A stretch of 64,000 nt of DNA. Source: Limanda limanda (Eukaryota > Chordata > Actinopteri > Pleuronectiformes > Pleuronectidae). Of this stretch, positions 48,801-58,298 are shown piece by piece. How positions within the stretch are numbered: position 1 is the first letter of the stretch; each line of letters opens with the position of its first letter. A program made the translations under genes and the position numbers. The stretch covers positions 11,171,646 to 11,235,645 of the forward strand of contig NC_083649.1 in the NCBI RefSeq assembly GCF_963576545.1, written 5' to 3'. The notes beneath the pieces were generated by a model that worked only from the letters and a program-made list of their open reading frames with translations, did no database searches and was not told where the DNA came from.

Positions 48801-51800
48801 AGCCCACCATCTTGTCTCCCACCGCCTCTGTGATGTTCAGGATCCTGCAGAGGACGACAGGGACGAGGTCAGTGAACAGGAGGTCAAACTGGAAAAGTCG
48901 AGCAGGTTCCTCAGGTTGTGCTTTTGTTTCCCTTTCTTACGTGTTGGTGAAAGGAAGCAGGTCGCTGTCAGACTCCAGTATGTCAGAGATGATGTTGATC
49001 AGAGCTTGGCCGAGACATGTTGTCACCACGCTCAGGTTCACTATGTCCTCCAGCTTGTTGAGGACTGTGACCAGCTCCTGGTAGCTGAGGGTGGAGTGGT
49101 CGCGGAGTAAATCCTTGATCATCTCCACCACGTCCAGGGAATTGTCTGGAGGTAAATGATACAACTTGGGAACTTGTAGATCTGGAGATATATACTGATG
49201 GATTACACATCTGTCCTGAATTAGAGCTCGTATGGTGGGGATTGTTAAGGGCGATGATGATTCCGATATTGGAGAGTAAAACATTTCTAGTATATTGATA
49301 TAAAATATAAAAAATTGGCGATGATTCTTAAGTTGCTGCTTTCAAACCCTTCAGAAAAGTAACTCAGGCTTAATATTTTACAGTTTAACCATGAACATTT
49401 TTTGTTTTATTCTATGAATACAGAGAGAACACTATCACAACCTATTGTATTGAACTGGAATTAAGAAAGTAAATATAAGAGAAATGTAAATATAAATTCA
49501 CATATTTTCTGCATTTTTAATTCAGGGAAGTTTTCATACTGGTACATATCAGCTAAATTAAACGCAGATACTGGTTTATTGGTGTAAGGCTTATAGCGTC
49601 CAATTAATTTTTCTCACAATAGATTTTGCACACTTTGTTTTTTGGGCATTATGAATATGTCATTATGGATGTTTTTTAATCTTTAAAACATGCATTCATT
49701 CAACATTTTGAAACTTGCAATGACAATTAAGGAATAAGACACTGACCAACGGTGACTTGGACATGGTCCAGATCAGGGATGGTTTCCACCACTGGAGAAC
49801 AGTCTTCCAGGTCGGGGGTGATCCAGTGGGTTCTGAGGCTCAGCTTACTGTCACACAAGCAGGCGGGGGGGATAGGGCCTTTTGCATTACTACCTTTTTT
49901 GTCTGAGGAAATACATCAGCTACTTTCTTAAAAAAGGATAAATAAGTCGGACATTGTATAAAAAAAAAACACGAACAGCTGTGAGGTATTTGATCCAGGA
50001 ATCATTTATCACTCATCTCTTCTCATTAGTGTCAATAACCTCCAGATTAATGCTTTTACTGCACAGCTTCCACCGGCTGATGAGCAGCCATCAATAATCA
50101 TCATCGCAGTGAGTCAACACACAGAGTCCTGAACACAGCGTGTGAATATGTGCCAGCGGATGTAATCAATACTCACCTCGGCCCGTGTTTCTTCATGTGT
50201 TAAATCTCTGCCGACCAGATAAGAATGTGACTGTGTGATGAAGTATTTTGGCTCAATAATAGATTTTCTAACACTTAACACCACCTGTCTACTAGTTTCA
50301 ATCCACCAGGGCATTGTTCATTTTAACCAACTCCCTCTGACTGTTTCCTCACACACAGCAAACACCTCCCAGGCAAATATATTAGCATTTTTAGAGCTGC
50401 CAGAGCTCTCACCAGTGCCGGGTGGCGTTGTGCTGAAGGTTTTTGGGGCACGGCCGAGTTGCATTCTCTCCTCCTGATGTGGCCGGCCACTCAAACACGC
50501 CTTTCAGAGTCTGGACGGTTTCTGCAGTGCACTTCAAGATCACTGAGGCAGCGCCACAGATGGAGAAAGGGATGAAGACGGAGAAAATTATCCTCTTTCT
50601 TTTCTATAGAGTTTGGAATATATTTAAATTAAACAGAACTTATACCATCACTGGTAAATTGTCACTCACATATGCGGCTTATCTTTACGTCCTTGGTCTC
50701 TACAGTGATGGAGCCATTGTTATAAGGCATTAACAGCAGGTCTCGTATCTGCTTCTCCATTTCCTGTGTGTCTGAGGGCGACATCATAACCTGAACCTGG
50801 AAAACACAACTCTCTCTGCAGACAGTGAGAGAGAATATAATTAATTTACACACAAACACATTAAATTCCACACAATAACACAGAAAAGGTTTTCCAGATA
50901 TTTCACGTTTGACCTTAAAACGTCAAATTTGCCTGTTGAGCACATTGTGTCTACCTCATGTAATAATTCTGTTATATTCGCTAAAATTAGATTTTAGTGA
51001 AATGGTGAAGAACTTCATGATCCATACCTGGAAACTCTGCGTTTGGACATCTGAGGAAAAAAGAACGACAATAGTGACTTTGGTTTCAGGAGGAAAAACT
51101 TTTCCATTTCTGCTTTTAAAAACTAAATAGGTTTGAATCTGTGGCATAGAAATTGGAAAATATTAATAAGTTGATGGTTGGAAAAAACCAAAGTGTCAGT
51201 CTTACAGTTTTTACAGTGCTTGTAATAATAGTATTAATTTGTTGTTAAATATAAGACATGTCACAATGAAGAGTGTGGACTTACTCTATCAGAGGGAGTG
51301 AGGTTTGACTGTGGGTCAGGATAATATCTGAAACATCAAAAATGTATATTCAAAGTTTTTTAGATATAGATCTCTGATATTTCTAGAGGTGGACAATGAT
51401 CCTGTGGCTGCCAGGGTACCTTTGAGCTTTGGGGAGCAGCTGCAGGTTGAGCACTGTCATGTCGTCAGGCAGACAAGAGACGAGCTGTAAAGAGTCAGAC
51501 ACATTTTTATGTAAGAGAGCACCTGTTTTTGTCGGGGGAAACTCAAGATTTATGTATTTATTGTATTCAATTTTTTTTTTTTTTTTTTGTAAGTTGAAGG
51601 CTTTTAATAAACTTCACAGAAACTGCAGGTGAACCCGCTGGGGCAGACGTAGGTCTGGAATTGATGGACTTATTCCATAGAGTAATGACAGGTATCATAT
51701 TAAAAAAAAAGTATACTGTTTATCTAGTCATTTTTATCTAGTAAGAAATAATTAGTATGTGATGAACTGTGACATTTACCCAAGTGGAAAGAATCTGTTT

Positions 51801-54800
51801 GGCGTCACAGTTTCCTGTTATAGACACGTTCACCTTTACGTCAAAATACAGCTCTGCAGAGAAGATTTGACACAAAACAAACAAGGTAAATAAACATGTT
51901 TTACGGATTCGTCACACAACGTTTTGAATATGACTGTCGATGAGGAGATTGACCGGAGATGATTGCCGGGCTTGTTGTGGCGAGGGCTTCAGTGGCCGCA
52001 CTAGCCAAGGTACTTTTGGTGCCGGTGGTCTGTGGCGTGGTTGTGGTCTTAAGTGTGGTGTTCGGAGGTAAAGTTGTTGTTGTGGTCGTAGCCCTGGTGG
52101 TGGCGACTGGGACCACATCAGGGGGAATGGTGGTGTCTGTGGAGAACTTTTCTGGAAAGAGGATAAAAATACTGTTGTGAACTAGAAATTAATTTTTCTG
52201 CCATCACACACAGTTAGAACCCCGCCCTACCAACAGGTGTGGTGTGTATGGTGTCCTCCTCAGCCTGCACGTGCAGACCACTGAGGTGCTGGTAGGGGAC
52301 CCGCAGATCCACATACATCTCATTTTGCACAGCTGCCACGTCCAAGCTGGGAATCACACTTATATGAACCAGACAGTTAAACCTACAGGGGGGGGACAGA
52401 GGGTTAAAGGTGGTCAATAGCGGTGGTTATTTTTCTCAAACCAAGTAAGAACAACAATGAGACATCTCACAGTTTTCATAAGTGACACCTGCACATATTG
52501 TTTTATATAATATTTTTATATTGGTTAATTTCCTGCACTCTTTAATTGTTGGCTGATTTGTTAGGATTGTAATTTAATGTTGTAGTAAAACAAAAATAAA
52601 ACAATTTCTAATCTATTTTATTCTGTTCTATTCTTACTTGTAATTGTCTTATTTCTTATTTTCTTTATATATTTCTTACCTTGCTCTGCCTCACTGTAGA
52701 ATCACAGTCGGATTTTGATTTATTCTTTACAGATCAGAAGAGCATGCCCAAATATGGAAATGTATTTAAGTCTAAAAAAGTGTGAATGAACTACAAAAAA
52801 ATGTGTTTTACATGATTTAGATTTTACATTTGCTCGTCGATATATATTATATTGAGAGAACATCTTTTGAGCTTGAAACTGATCTTGCATCCTGTGTCTG
52901 ATCTAATGCAGTGAACCACGTTACCTCTTGCTGGTAATATTGAAGGGGATCTTCTGCACCTGAAGACCAAAACACATGTTATTTCCCTGCACTGCTTTTT
53001 TTACTTCTAGAATTAAAACATGGACATGAGCACCACGTGTCAATATTTTTTATATAGATCCTTTAAATTGCATTGTTGAATTGTGATCAAGATGCATTTA
53101 AATCCCTCTGATGTTCTCTGGTGCACAATCTTAACTTTGACGTATCTGTTGATGAATTAGTTTAGTTGTTACTGAATTGACAACACACACTGAAACAGTT
53201 ACATCTGCAATACTCTGGTATTACTGGTACTGGCTGATCAATATTGGCCGTGTTCATTTATCAGCCAGGCTCTGATGTGTTTCCTTACCAGCATGTTGTC
53301 ATCTGATTTTTTTACAAGTCCATCCTCTGTGCTGGATCTGTGTGAGAGATCAGAGACAATGAGGGCTTGTTCATGGCCTCATCGGTTCCTTCTTTCTCTG
53401 TCATTTGCTATGAAATACAGTTGACATTCATACGAATTGTGTGTTATTTAAAGTCAAAGCTCCTCCTACCTGTTTACTTCAAACACATACACTCTGTGTA
53501 AATAGATGCTCTCCGGCAGAACGTCTCTGAGCTGCAGGGCAATAAACAGAAAACAGAGATTTACCGCCGGTGAACAAAGTCAAAATAATACTTCCAAACC
53601 AACAGCCTCTTAAATGATCAAACATTGTTTCTAATTGTACTAGGTTTAATATGCATTGAAACATGTTTTGTTCTTAATTTCTAGGATTGTATTATACTGT
53701 CAAAAATGTCCATATAATGACACCTTAACATTTAGCAAAAAACTGTAAATGTAGCTGTAAACTCTATTATTGCTGTTTTCACATCTTGAAAAAAAGTACA
53801 CATATATATATATCACTACTGTTTTCATAATTAACTGCACCAGGCCCATATTCTCTAACTTTCCTTTCCAAAGTGAAAGGAATAATAATGTTCTGGTCAA
53901 TTTTTTATTGTTTTATATTTTTATCTTAGTGTATGTCTTTGTAGTTTTTGTGTGTGTTTTTTACCCAGTGATGTGCGATGTCTCTGGCCGTGTAGACCTC
54001 AGTATTGAGCCCATCGTAACAGTTGATAGCAAACATCAGTCTCACTTCGTAACAAGACCACTCTGCCAAACAACCAAAGAGAACAAGACACTGTGAAGTA
54101 AACGTGAAAAACATAGAATGCAATAATGCACCATATGACAAATAAACCAGTTTTGCCTTTGATTTAAGTTAATGATTTCTCTTTTATTTAAAGAAAACAG
54201 CAGCGGCTTCTGGGAAACTCAAACATGGAGCTCTGCTGTAAAACAAAACTGGAAAAGCAGAAGTTAAAGTTGCAACGAATCAATGTCGATACAAAGACAA
54301 ATGTATTGTTGAGCCACTTCTTCCAGGCCTTGTTCCTCCTGGTCATATTTCAATATAACTATGAGGAACATGTCCTTATACTGAGCTGTGTATTCAAATG
54401 GGTTCAAAAGTAAAAAATCGATGTACCTCTAGTTTTGATCTAAACTGACTTTCAGTTGATTTTATATATTTCCCTCTCTAAGTTGTAAATATGACTCTTT
54501 TACAGACGTGAATAAATATATAAAACTTGTATAGCTCAGGATCCTTTCCCTCGCTTAGCAAAGCAAACTTCATAATCAGTTGTTCTTAAAAGGTAAGTTT
54601 ATTAAAACCAAGAGGTTAAGTTAAATGCTTCCATTATTGATCAGTGAATGGCTTCTATATTTACTTATCTACTTAAATCCAAATAAGATGGATGGTAAAT
54701 GTTTAATGCTACAGCTCAGGGCAAAATGCAGCTGTTAATACTTTAAAACTTTTTTACTGCACCGAAGTGAATCTGCCACTAAGTGACATAGAAACACTGT

Positions 54801-56746
54801 GGGAGGAGATGTTGTTTCTGTGGTAAAGCTAATTTAATTTGTGTTTGACTTCCAGATGGTAGAGGACATTCTGTATCGTTCTCACCACACTGCAGGCTGG
54901 AGTCGGACAGCGTTGGTCCCATCAGAGTGTCCCAGTTGTCCCTCTCCCACTTCAACACGTCCCCGTCTGTACAGTTCACAGACGTCACCTCCTGTTGGCT
55001 GCGCTCTCGCTGCCACAGTCGAAACAGAGACACTTTTCCCACCATGCCGGTGAACGGAAGGATCTGGATTATCCCATTGTTCAGGAGGTGCGACACACCC
55101 AGAGTGAGGGTCCCATTGGGAGCCAGTTCGTGGCAGGAGGGAGGAGGTGAGGGACAGGTGTCGCTGGAGTGAGCTGAGGGAGAGGAGAAGAGAGAACGGG
55201 AGTATGATGCACTCAACTTAGCACAGAACCTGAAACAAAATGTTGAAACGAGATGAGATGTTACAACACCAAATAAAACCCACCTGCCGTCATGTCCAGC
55301 ATTTGGCCATCGATGTAAAGAGCAGGCTTGTCTTTGGTGTGAGACCAGGCGAGACACAGCGAATACCACTGAGACACACTGAGTTTTATCTGAGGACTCT
55401 TCCACTCTCTCCCAAACAGCCAGACCACCAAACGGTCCGGCCGACCCCCCAAGCCCAGCTCAGCATACTGAACGTCGGGGTGACGGTACATGAAGGCGGT
55501 CCATGTTGAAGTGACCTGGACCTACATATATTTCATTACACACACAACATGATTCATGAATTGATTTTATATATTCTTTGTATATATAAGTCTATATACA
55601 CATATTTATACATATTATTATTATTATATTTATTTATTATTATATATACTGTTGCTGCCATTATTACTATATACTGCTATTATATTGGTATAATTACTAT
55701 CATATATAAATATATATTATGTTATATTATATACTATATATACTGTACTATTTTTATATACTGTCTAACAATAACATTACCATCATATCATCAGGACTAT
55801 TACCATCATCTTGCCCCTGCACCTTATCTACCTATTTATCTTGTGTTTCTGTTTTTATTCTTTCTACCTCAATATTTTTTATTTTATTCTATTGTAATGT
55901 ATTTTATTGTATTCAAATATACCGGCTGCTATGATGACTTAATTTCCCTTCGGGGATGAATAAAGTAATCTATCTATCTATCTTTAGAAAACTGACGGAA
56001 GAGTAAATGTCTCTCGTCATCGCCGTCTTTACCTCAAACTTCAGACTGAGGCAGACGGTGAGCTGCTGCAGGGGGGGGATGGAAACGTGGGGCTTCAGCT
56101 TCCAGTGGCTGAACGCCGTGTTGAAGTCCACCACCTTCCCCCAGAGACTGAGCTGAGGCACTGACACCAGGCACAGACAACTCACAGTAAATCATTAACA
56201 TGAGGCACATAACGTACTGGAGGAGGTTGTGGAATGAATATTGTTATCACATCTCTCTGATGTTGCGTTTATTGTTTATTTCATCAAATATTAAAATAAA
56301 AAAATATTCATCAAACTTAGTTAAATTAAATTGTACGTATTTGAACCAAATCACAGAGACTTCCAGAGTCGTATCATAATCAAACTGAAGCCAAACATGC
56401 ACATAAACAATTTTGAGCTAGTGATGTAGTTTAAGTTAAACCTTTCACAAATATTTGACAGTCAATGACAAAAATTAAGATGGATTAAAGAGAAATTTAA
56501 CTGCACTGAATAAGAAAATAGTTTTTACTTTTATTCGTTTTTCTTGCCAGCGCTTTAAAGAAACATTTTTCTTGTGTATATTTGTTTTAAATATTGTGTT
56601 GGATAATTTTGATAATTTTGTTTTGATTAATTCTCGTTTAAACCGTGACTATGACCCCCCCACCTACCTCGCTCCACAGCAGACGCAGAGATTCTCAGCA
56701 GAGACAGACTCACAAATACATTCAAGAGGTTTTGAACGAAAACCAT
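41666..56746 (-). CDS. adgrg4: adhesion G protein-coupled receptor G4 (GPR112-like), 31 coding exons, 1334 aa
   Basis: Exons in transcript order: 56746-56668, 56160-56033, 55521-55284, 55173-54886, 54062-53965, 53531-53470, 53337-53289, 52959-52925, 52382-52231, 52151-51954, 51853-51780, 51484-51420, 51327-51285, 51138-51028, 50796-50670, 50542-50413, 49889-49747, 49145-48941, 48844-48679, 47900-47754, 47663-47538, 47418-47373, 47293-47190, 46155-46034, 45624-45356, 45251-45137, 44493-44415, 44142-43941, 42889-42788, 42606-42442, 41802-41666. All are GT-AG, in phase, 4,005 nt with stop. Domains: signal peptide 1-23, pentraxin-like 27-245, two related modules 245-376 and 443-582 around a Thr-rich segment, HormR 582-673, GAIN/GPS 674-938, 7TM about 946-1228, cytoplasmic tail. 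The pentraxin start without a CUB domain, the ADGRG-type tail and the neighbour fhl1 point to ADGRG4 rather than ADGRG6 or ADGRD1/2. Ligand and coupling cannot be told from sequence. Human ADGRG4 is about 3,000 aa, mostly mucin-like; that part is very short here. Confidence 0.85.
43485..43590 (-). repeat. family A repeat, copy 3, in adgrg4 intron 28
   Basis: Reverse-complemented it shows GACGATTGGTCGGTTAGGGT, GGATACTGGGAGGAAGTGGA and TTGTCCATCTTTATATTCAG, the same order as copy 1. It lies in the intron between exons 28 and 29. Confidence 0.6.
43742..43850 (+). repeat. family A repeat, copy 4, in adgrg4 intron 28
   Basis: GTCTATGACCTATACTGCAG, CCAACCACTAGGGGATGATC, CTTCATTTTGGAGAGCTGTT and CATCTATCTTTATATACAGA. 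It lies head to head with copy 3 only about 150 bp away. Confidence 0.65.
43941..46155 (-). CDS. adgrg4: adgrg4 exons 24-28: seven-transmembrane core, TM1 to start of TM7
   Basis: Exon 24 holds TM1 ([20 protein letters not shown]). Exon 25 holds [16 protein letters not shown]2 ([16 protein letters not shown]), TM3 ([20 protein letters not shown]) and part of TM4. Exon 26 completes TM4 ([13 protein letters not shown]). Joining 26 to 27 produces the conserved FCW of extracellular loop 2, and exon 27 holds TM5 ([18 protein letters not shown]). Exon 28 holds TM6 ([20 protein letters not shown]) and most of TM7 ([10 protein letters not shown]). These are class B2 receptor hallmarks: the KLRRDYP loop, SFTWM in TM3 and GLTW in TM6. 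Confidence 0.92.
47190..49145 (-). CDS. adgrg4: adgrg4 exons 18-23: GAIN domain with GPS autoproteolysis site
   Basis: Exons 49145-48941, 48844-48679, 47900-47754, 47663-47538, 47418-47373 and 47293-47190 encode residues 674-938. The early part is helical ([34 protein letters not shown]). The end is a standard [23 protein letters not shown], then [13 protein letters not shown] and THFGVLL. Two Cys pairs, the WNF and GGW tryptophans and the HL-T cleavage tripeptide are all present. Cleavage after HL would free a tethered agonist beginning THFGVLL, so self-cleavage and Stachel activation are expected. Confidence 0.88.
49747..50542 (-). CDS. adgrg4: adgrg4 exons 16-17: hormone-receptor (HormR) domain
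   Basis: Exon 16 gives [26 protein letters not shown] and HNATRHC. Exon 17 gives [30 protein letters not shown] and VVETIPDL. The spacing C..T....GVFEWP.T..G......CP.N......ATR.C...W...DL..C is the HormR signature found between the stalk and GAIN domain in many adhesion GPCRs. Exon 17 must use the acceptor AG at 49891-49890 (TAG|TAATGC), because the better-looking acceptor 13 nt upstream would create TGA at the junction. Confidence 0.82.
50670..51853 (-). CDS. adgrg4: adgrg4 exons 11-15: ectodomain module B
   Basis: Exons 51853-51780, 51484-51420, 51327-51285, 51138-51028 and 50796-50670 encode residues 443-582: [75 protein letters not shown] and [20 protein letters not shown]. The last of these recalls the end of a SEA-type domain. 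Phases are 1-0, 0-2, 2-0, 0-0 and 0-1. The first three copy the phases of exons 5-7. Confidence 0.7.
51954..52151 (-). CDS. adgrg4: adgrg4 exon 10: Thr-rich mucin-like segment
   Basis: This exon encodes about 66 residues (376-442) dominated by Thr, Pro, Ser and Ala, for example [16 protein letters not shown] and [13 protein letters not shown]. Such segments are normally heavily O-glycosylated stalks. In mammalian ADGRG4 the equivalent region is said to be a giant Ser/Thr-rich exon of well over a thousand residues, so here it is either strongly reduced or represents an ancestral short form. The donor at 51954 (TCCG|GTCAAT) is not strong but is the one that keeps frame with exon 11. Confidence 0.75.
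52231..54062 (-). CDS. adgrg4: adgrg4 exons 5-9: ectodomain module A
   Basis: Exons 54062-53965, 53531-53470, 53337-53289, 52959-52925 and 52382-52231 encode residues 245-376. Key strings are [51 protein letters not shown] and [21 protein letters not shown] do not recognise a named domain, although a SEA-like or ADGRG-specific fold is plausible. The pattern I..C....(6-13)..I..WL...LP....L is repeated in exons 11-13, and the intron phases match there for the first three exons. Confidence 0.7.
54886..56746 (-). CDS. adgrg4: adgrg4 exons 1-4: signal peptide and pentraxin-like domain
   Basis: Exon 1 (ATG at 56746) encodes [20 protein letters not shown] then ASAVER, a good signal peptide with cleavage likely after ASA. 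Exon 2 gives [20 protein letters not shown] and a TVCLSLKFE strand. Exon 3 gives [25 protein letters not shown] and [11 protein letters not shown]. Exon 4 gives [32 protein letters not shown] and [12 protein letters not shown]. The WH/CLAWSH, YIDG and GKVSLFRLW pattern is that of pentraxin/laminin-G-like jelly-rolls, as at the N-terminus of GPR112 and GPR126. Exon 1 may start at 56753, giving seven untranslated bases after an acceptor, so a further upstream untranslated exon is likely. Confidence 0.85.
55550..55990 (+). mobile_element. LINE 3' tail with (ATCT)n in adgrg4 intron 2
   Basis: An AT-rich stretch leads to CCTGCACCTTATCTACCTAT, CAATATTTTTTATTTTATTC, TTAATTTCCCTTCGGGGATG, AATAAAG and then ATCTATCTATCTATCTTT. 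The TTTCCCTTCGGGGAT-AATAAAG end followed by an ATCT microsatellite is the characteristic 3' terminus of an abundant fish non-LTR element. It is inserted opposite to adgrg4. Confidence 0.65.
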
Positions 56747-57589
56747 CCTGAAATCTGGAAAAAAGTTGCCATTTTTTATTCATTAGTGAATTTATTGAAG
56801 TTTTAAAATTATATACTTGTTTACACTGAAGTAACAATCTCCCTTCAATAAATTAGTTTGAGTTCTAACCTTAACATTTGCTAACTATTATTTCATCAAA
56901 ATATATATATCAAAATAAGAAATGAAGAAATACTCACATGCATTAAAAAGATAATAAACTTACAAATAAATTAGAAATGTGAGGATGCCTCCTGGCCCAG
57001 CAGCAGCGATTTCTGATACTGAAGACCAGTTCTCCCAGTTACACAAACCCGCCTCTGCAAATAAAGATGGTGCCACCGTTTGTGCAGTGGAAACCAGTGT
57101 GTTGCTGCTGAGACCAGTGTGTAAATACATGTAGAGAGAGAGAGCGAGAGGGAGAGAAAATCTCATCTTACCAGTCAATCAAATTAGAGTTGAAAACCAA
57201 ACTTTATTGACTCCCAAACAAAGCATAAAACTACAGGTAATTACTCTTGTCAAACATGCACTGCTCTGTGCAAACACTGCTCTCCACCTGCACGTGTAAA
57301 TCACTGCTCCAGTCTCGTAAACACTGACCTTTACTGGGAAGGCTCCAGTCTCTGTTTGTAAAGCAGGGGGCAGAAAGAAATGCCATCAATATTTTCAAAC
57401 AGAAAAAGCCTGTTGCCCCAATTTCTCTTATAGGGGAAGATATATCATTACAATGAAGCCGACACTTCCCATTTCAACAAGGAACTGGTTCATATACAGT
57501 ATGTAATACTGGCTCAACCAACCAGTGCTGTTTCAGTCTCCATATGTATATTGTATATGCCACTGAAATGTAATCAGTTCATCTTTGAC

Positions 57590-57815
57590 TGCTCAAAATT
57601 CGGAGACTTACATTATGTTCAAGAGGCCAAAAAACAGTGAGGCCACCCTGACCTTTGACCATTGGCCACTTTGAGTCTTAGTGACCATTTGTACTGAATT
57701 TGAAGAAATTCCCTGAAGGCGCTGTTGAGATTTCATCTTTACAAGAACAAGACAGATGGACAACCTGAAAACACAAAGTCTGCAGCCACTGCCTGTTGTC
57801 AGGCGGACGTATAAT
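57590..57815 (+). repeat. teleost dispersed repeat between fhl1 and adgrg4
   Basis: The series GACCTTTGACCATTGGCCAC, TTTGTACTGAATTTGAAGAA, ATTCCCTGAAGGCGCTGTTG, AGATGGACAACCTGAAAACA and a final GCCACTGCCTGTTGTCAGGC resembles a frequent teleost repeat in which a gaccttgacctttgacc unit leads to a GGACGGACAACCCGAAAAC block. It is decayed but easily followed. Confidence 0.6.
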
Positions 57816-57848
57816 AAAAAACAATCTAGAACTCTGTTTTGTATAAAG

Positions 57849-57854
57849 TTTATT
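57849..57854 (-). terminator. fhl1 candidate polyadenylation signal
   Basis: Plus TTTATT, i.e. minus AATAAA, 445 nt after the fhl1 stop. A second copy lies at 57907-57912. Either could end the 3' UTR. Confidence 0.4.
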
Positions 57855-58298
57855 TCATATTATTAACACATCAAAGCATGCAATTTCAATGCATTTCAAT
57901 TTTATATTTATTTGTCATCTTTCCTTTGAGGAAAAACAGTTAAGAAAAGTGCATAAAAGTTCATTTACTCAGAAAAAAAACACAATAACCATATTAATCC
58001 CTTGGTATTTAGAAGATACAAATATAGATACAAATTTGATTATTAAAAAAACAGTTTTTGGTCATCGATCAAGATTTTAAGACGTTAAAGTCACTAATAT
58101 AAGCAGGATTTTTTGTGCTAAAAAGCAGATACAATTGAAATCCTCCTGATTTAAGAAATGTATTTCAAATGTACATATCATCTAAAGCACAAGCATGGAT
58201 TTCTGAATTTCAAACGATACAAGCAAACGTCTGCGACACAGTCAACCAAAAACTAAAAGACAATGTTTTCACTGCAGTGAGACGGTGTGTGTCCGTCT

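Noticed and set aside
56960..57178. 72-codon minus-strand frame starting like a signal peptide, upstream of adgrg4
   Set aside because: The following sequence is unrelated to receptor domains and the frame does not join exon 1 in any phase.
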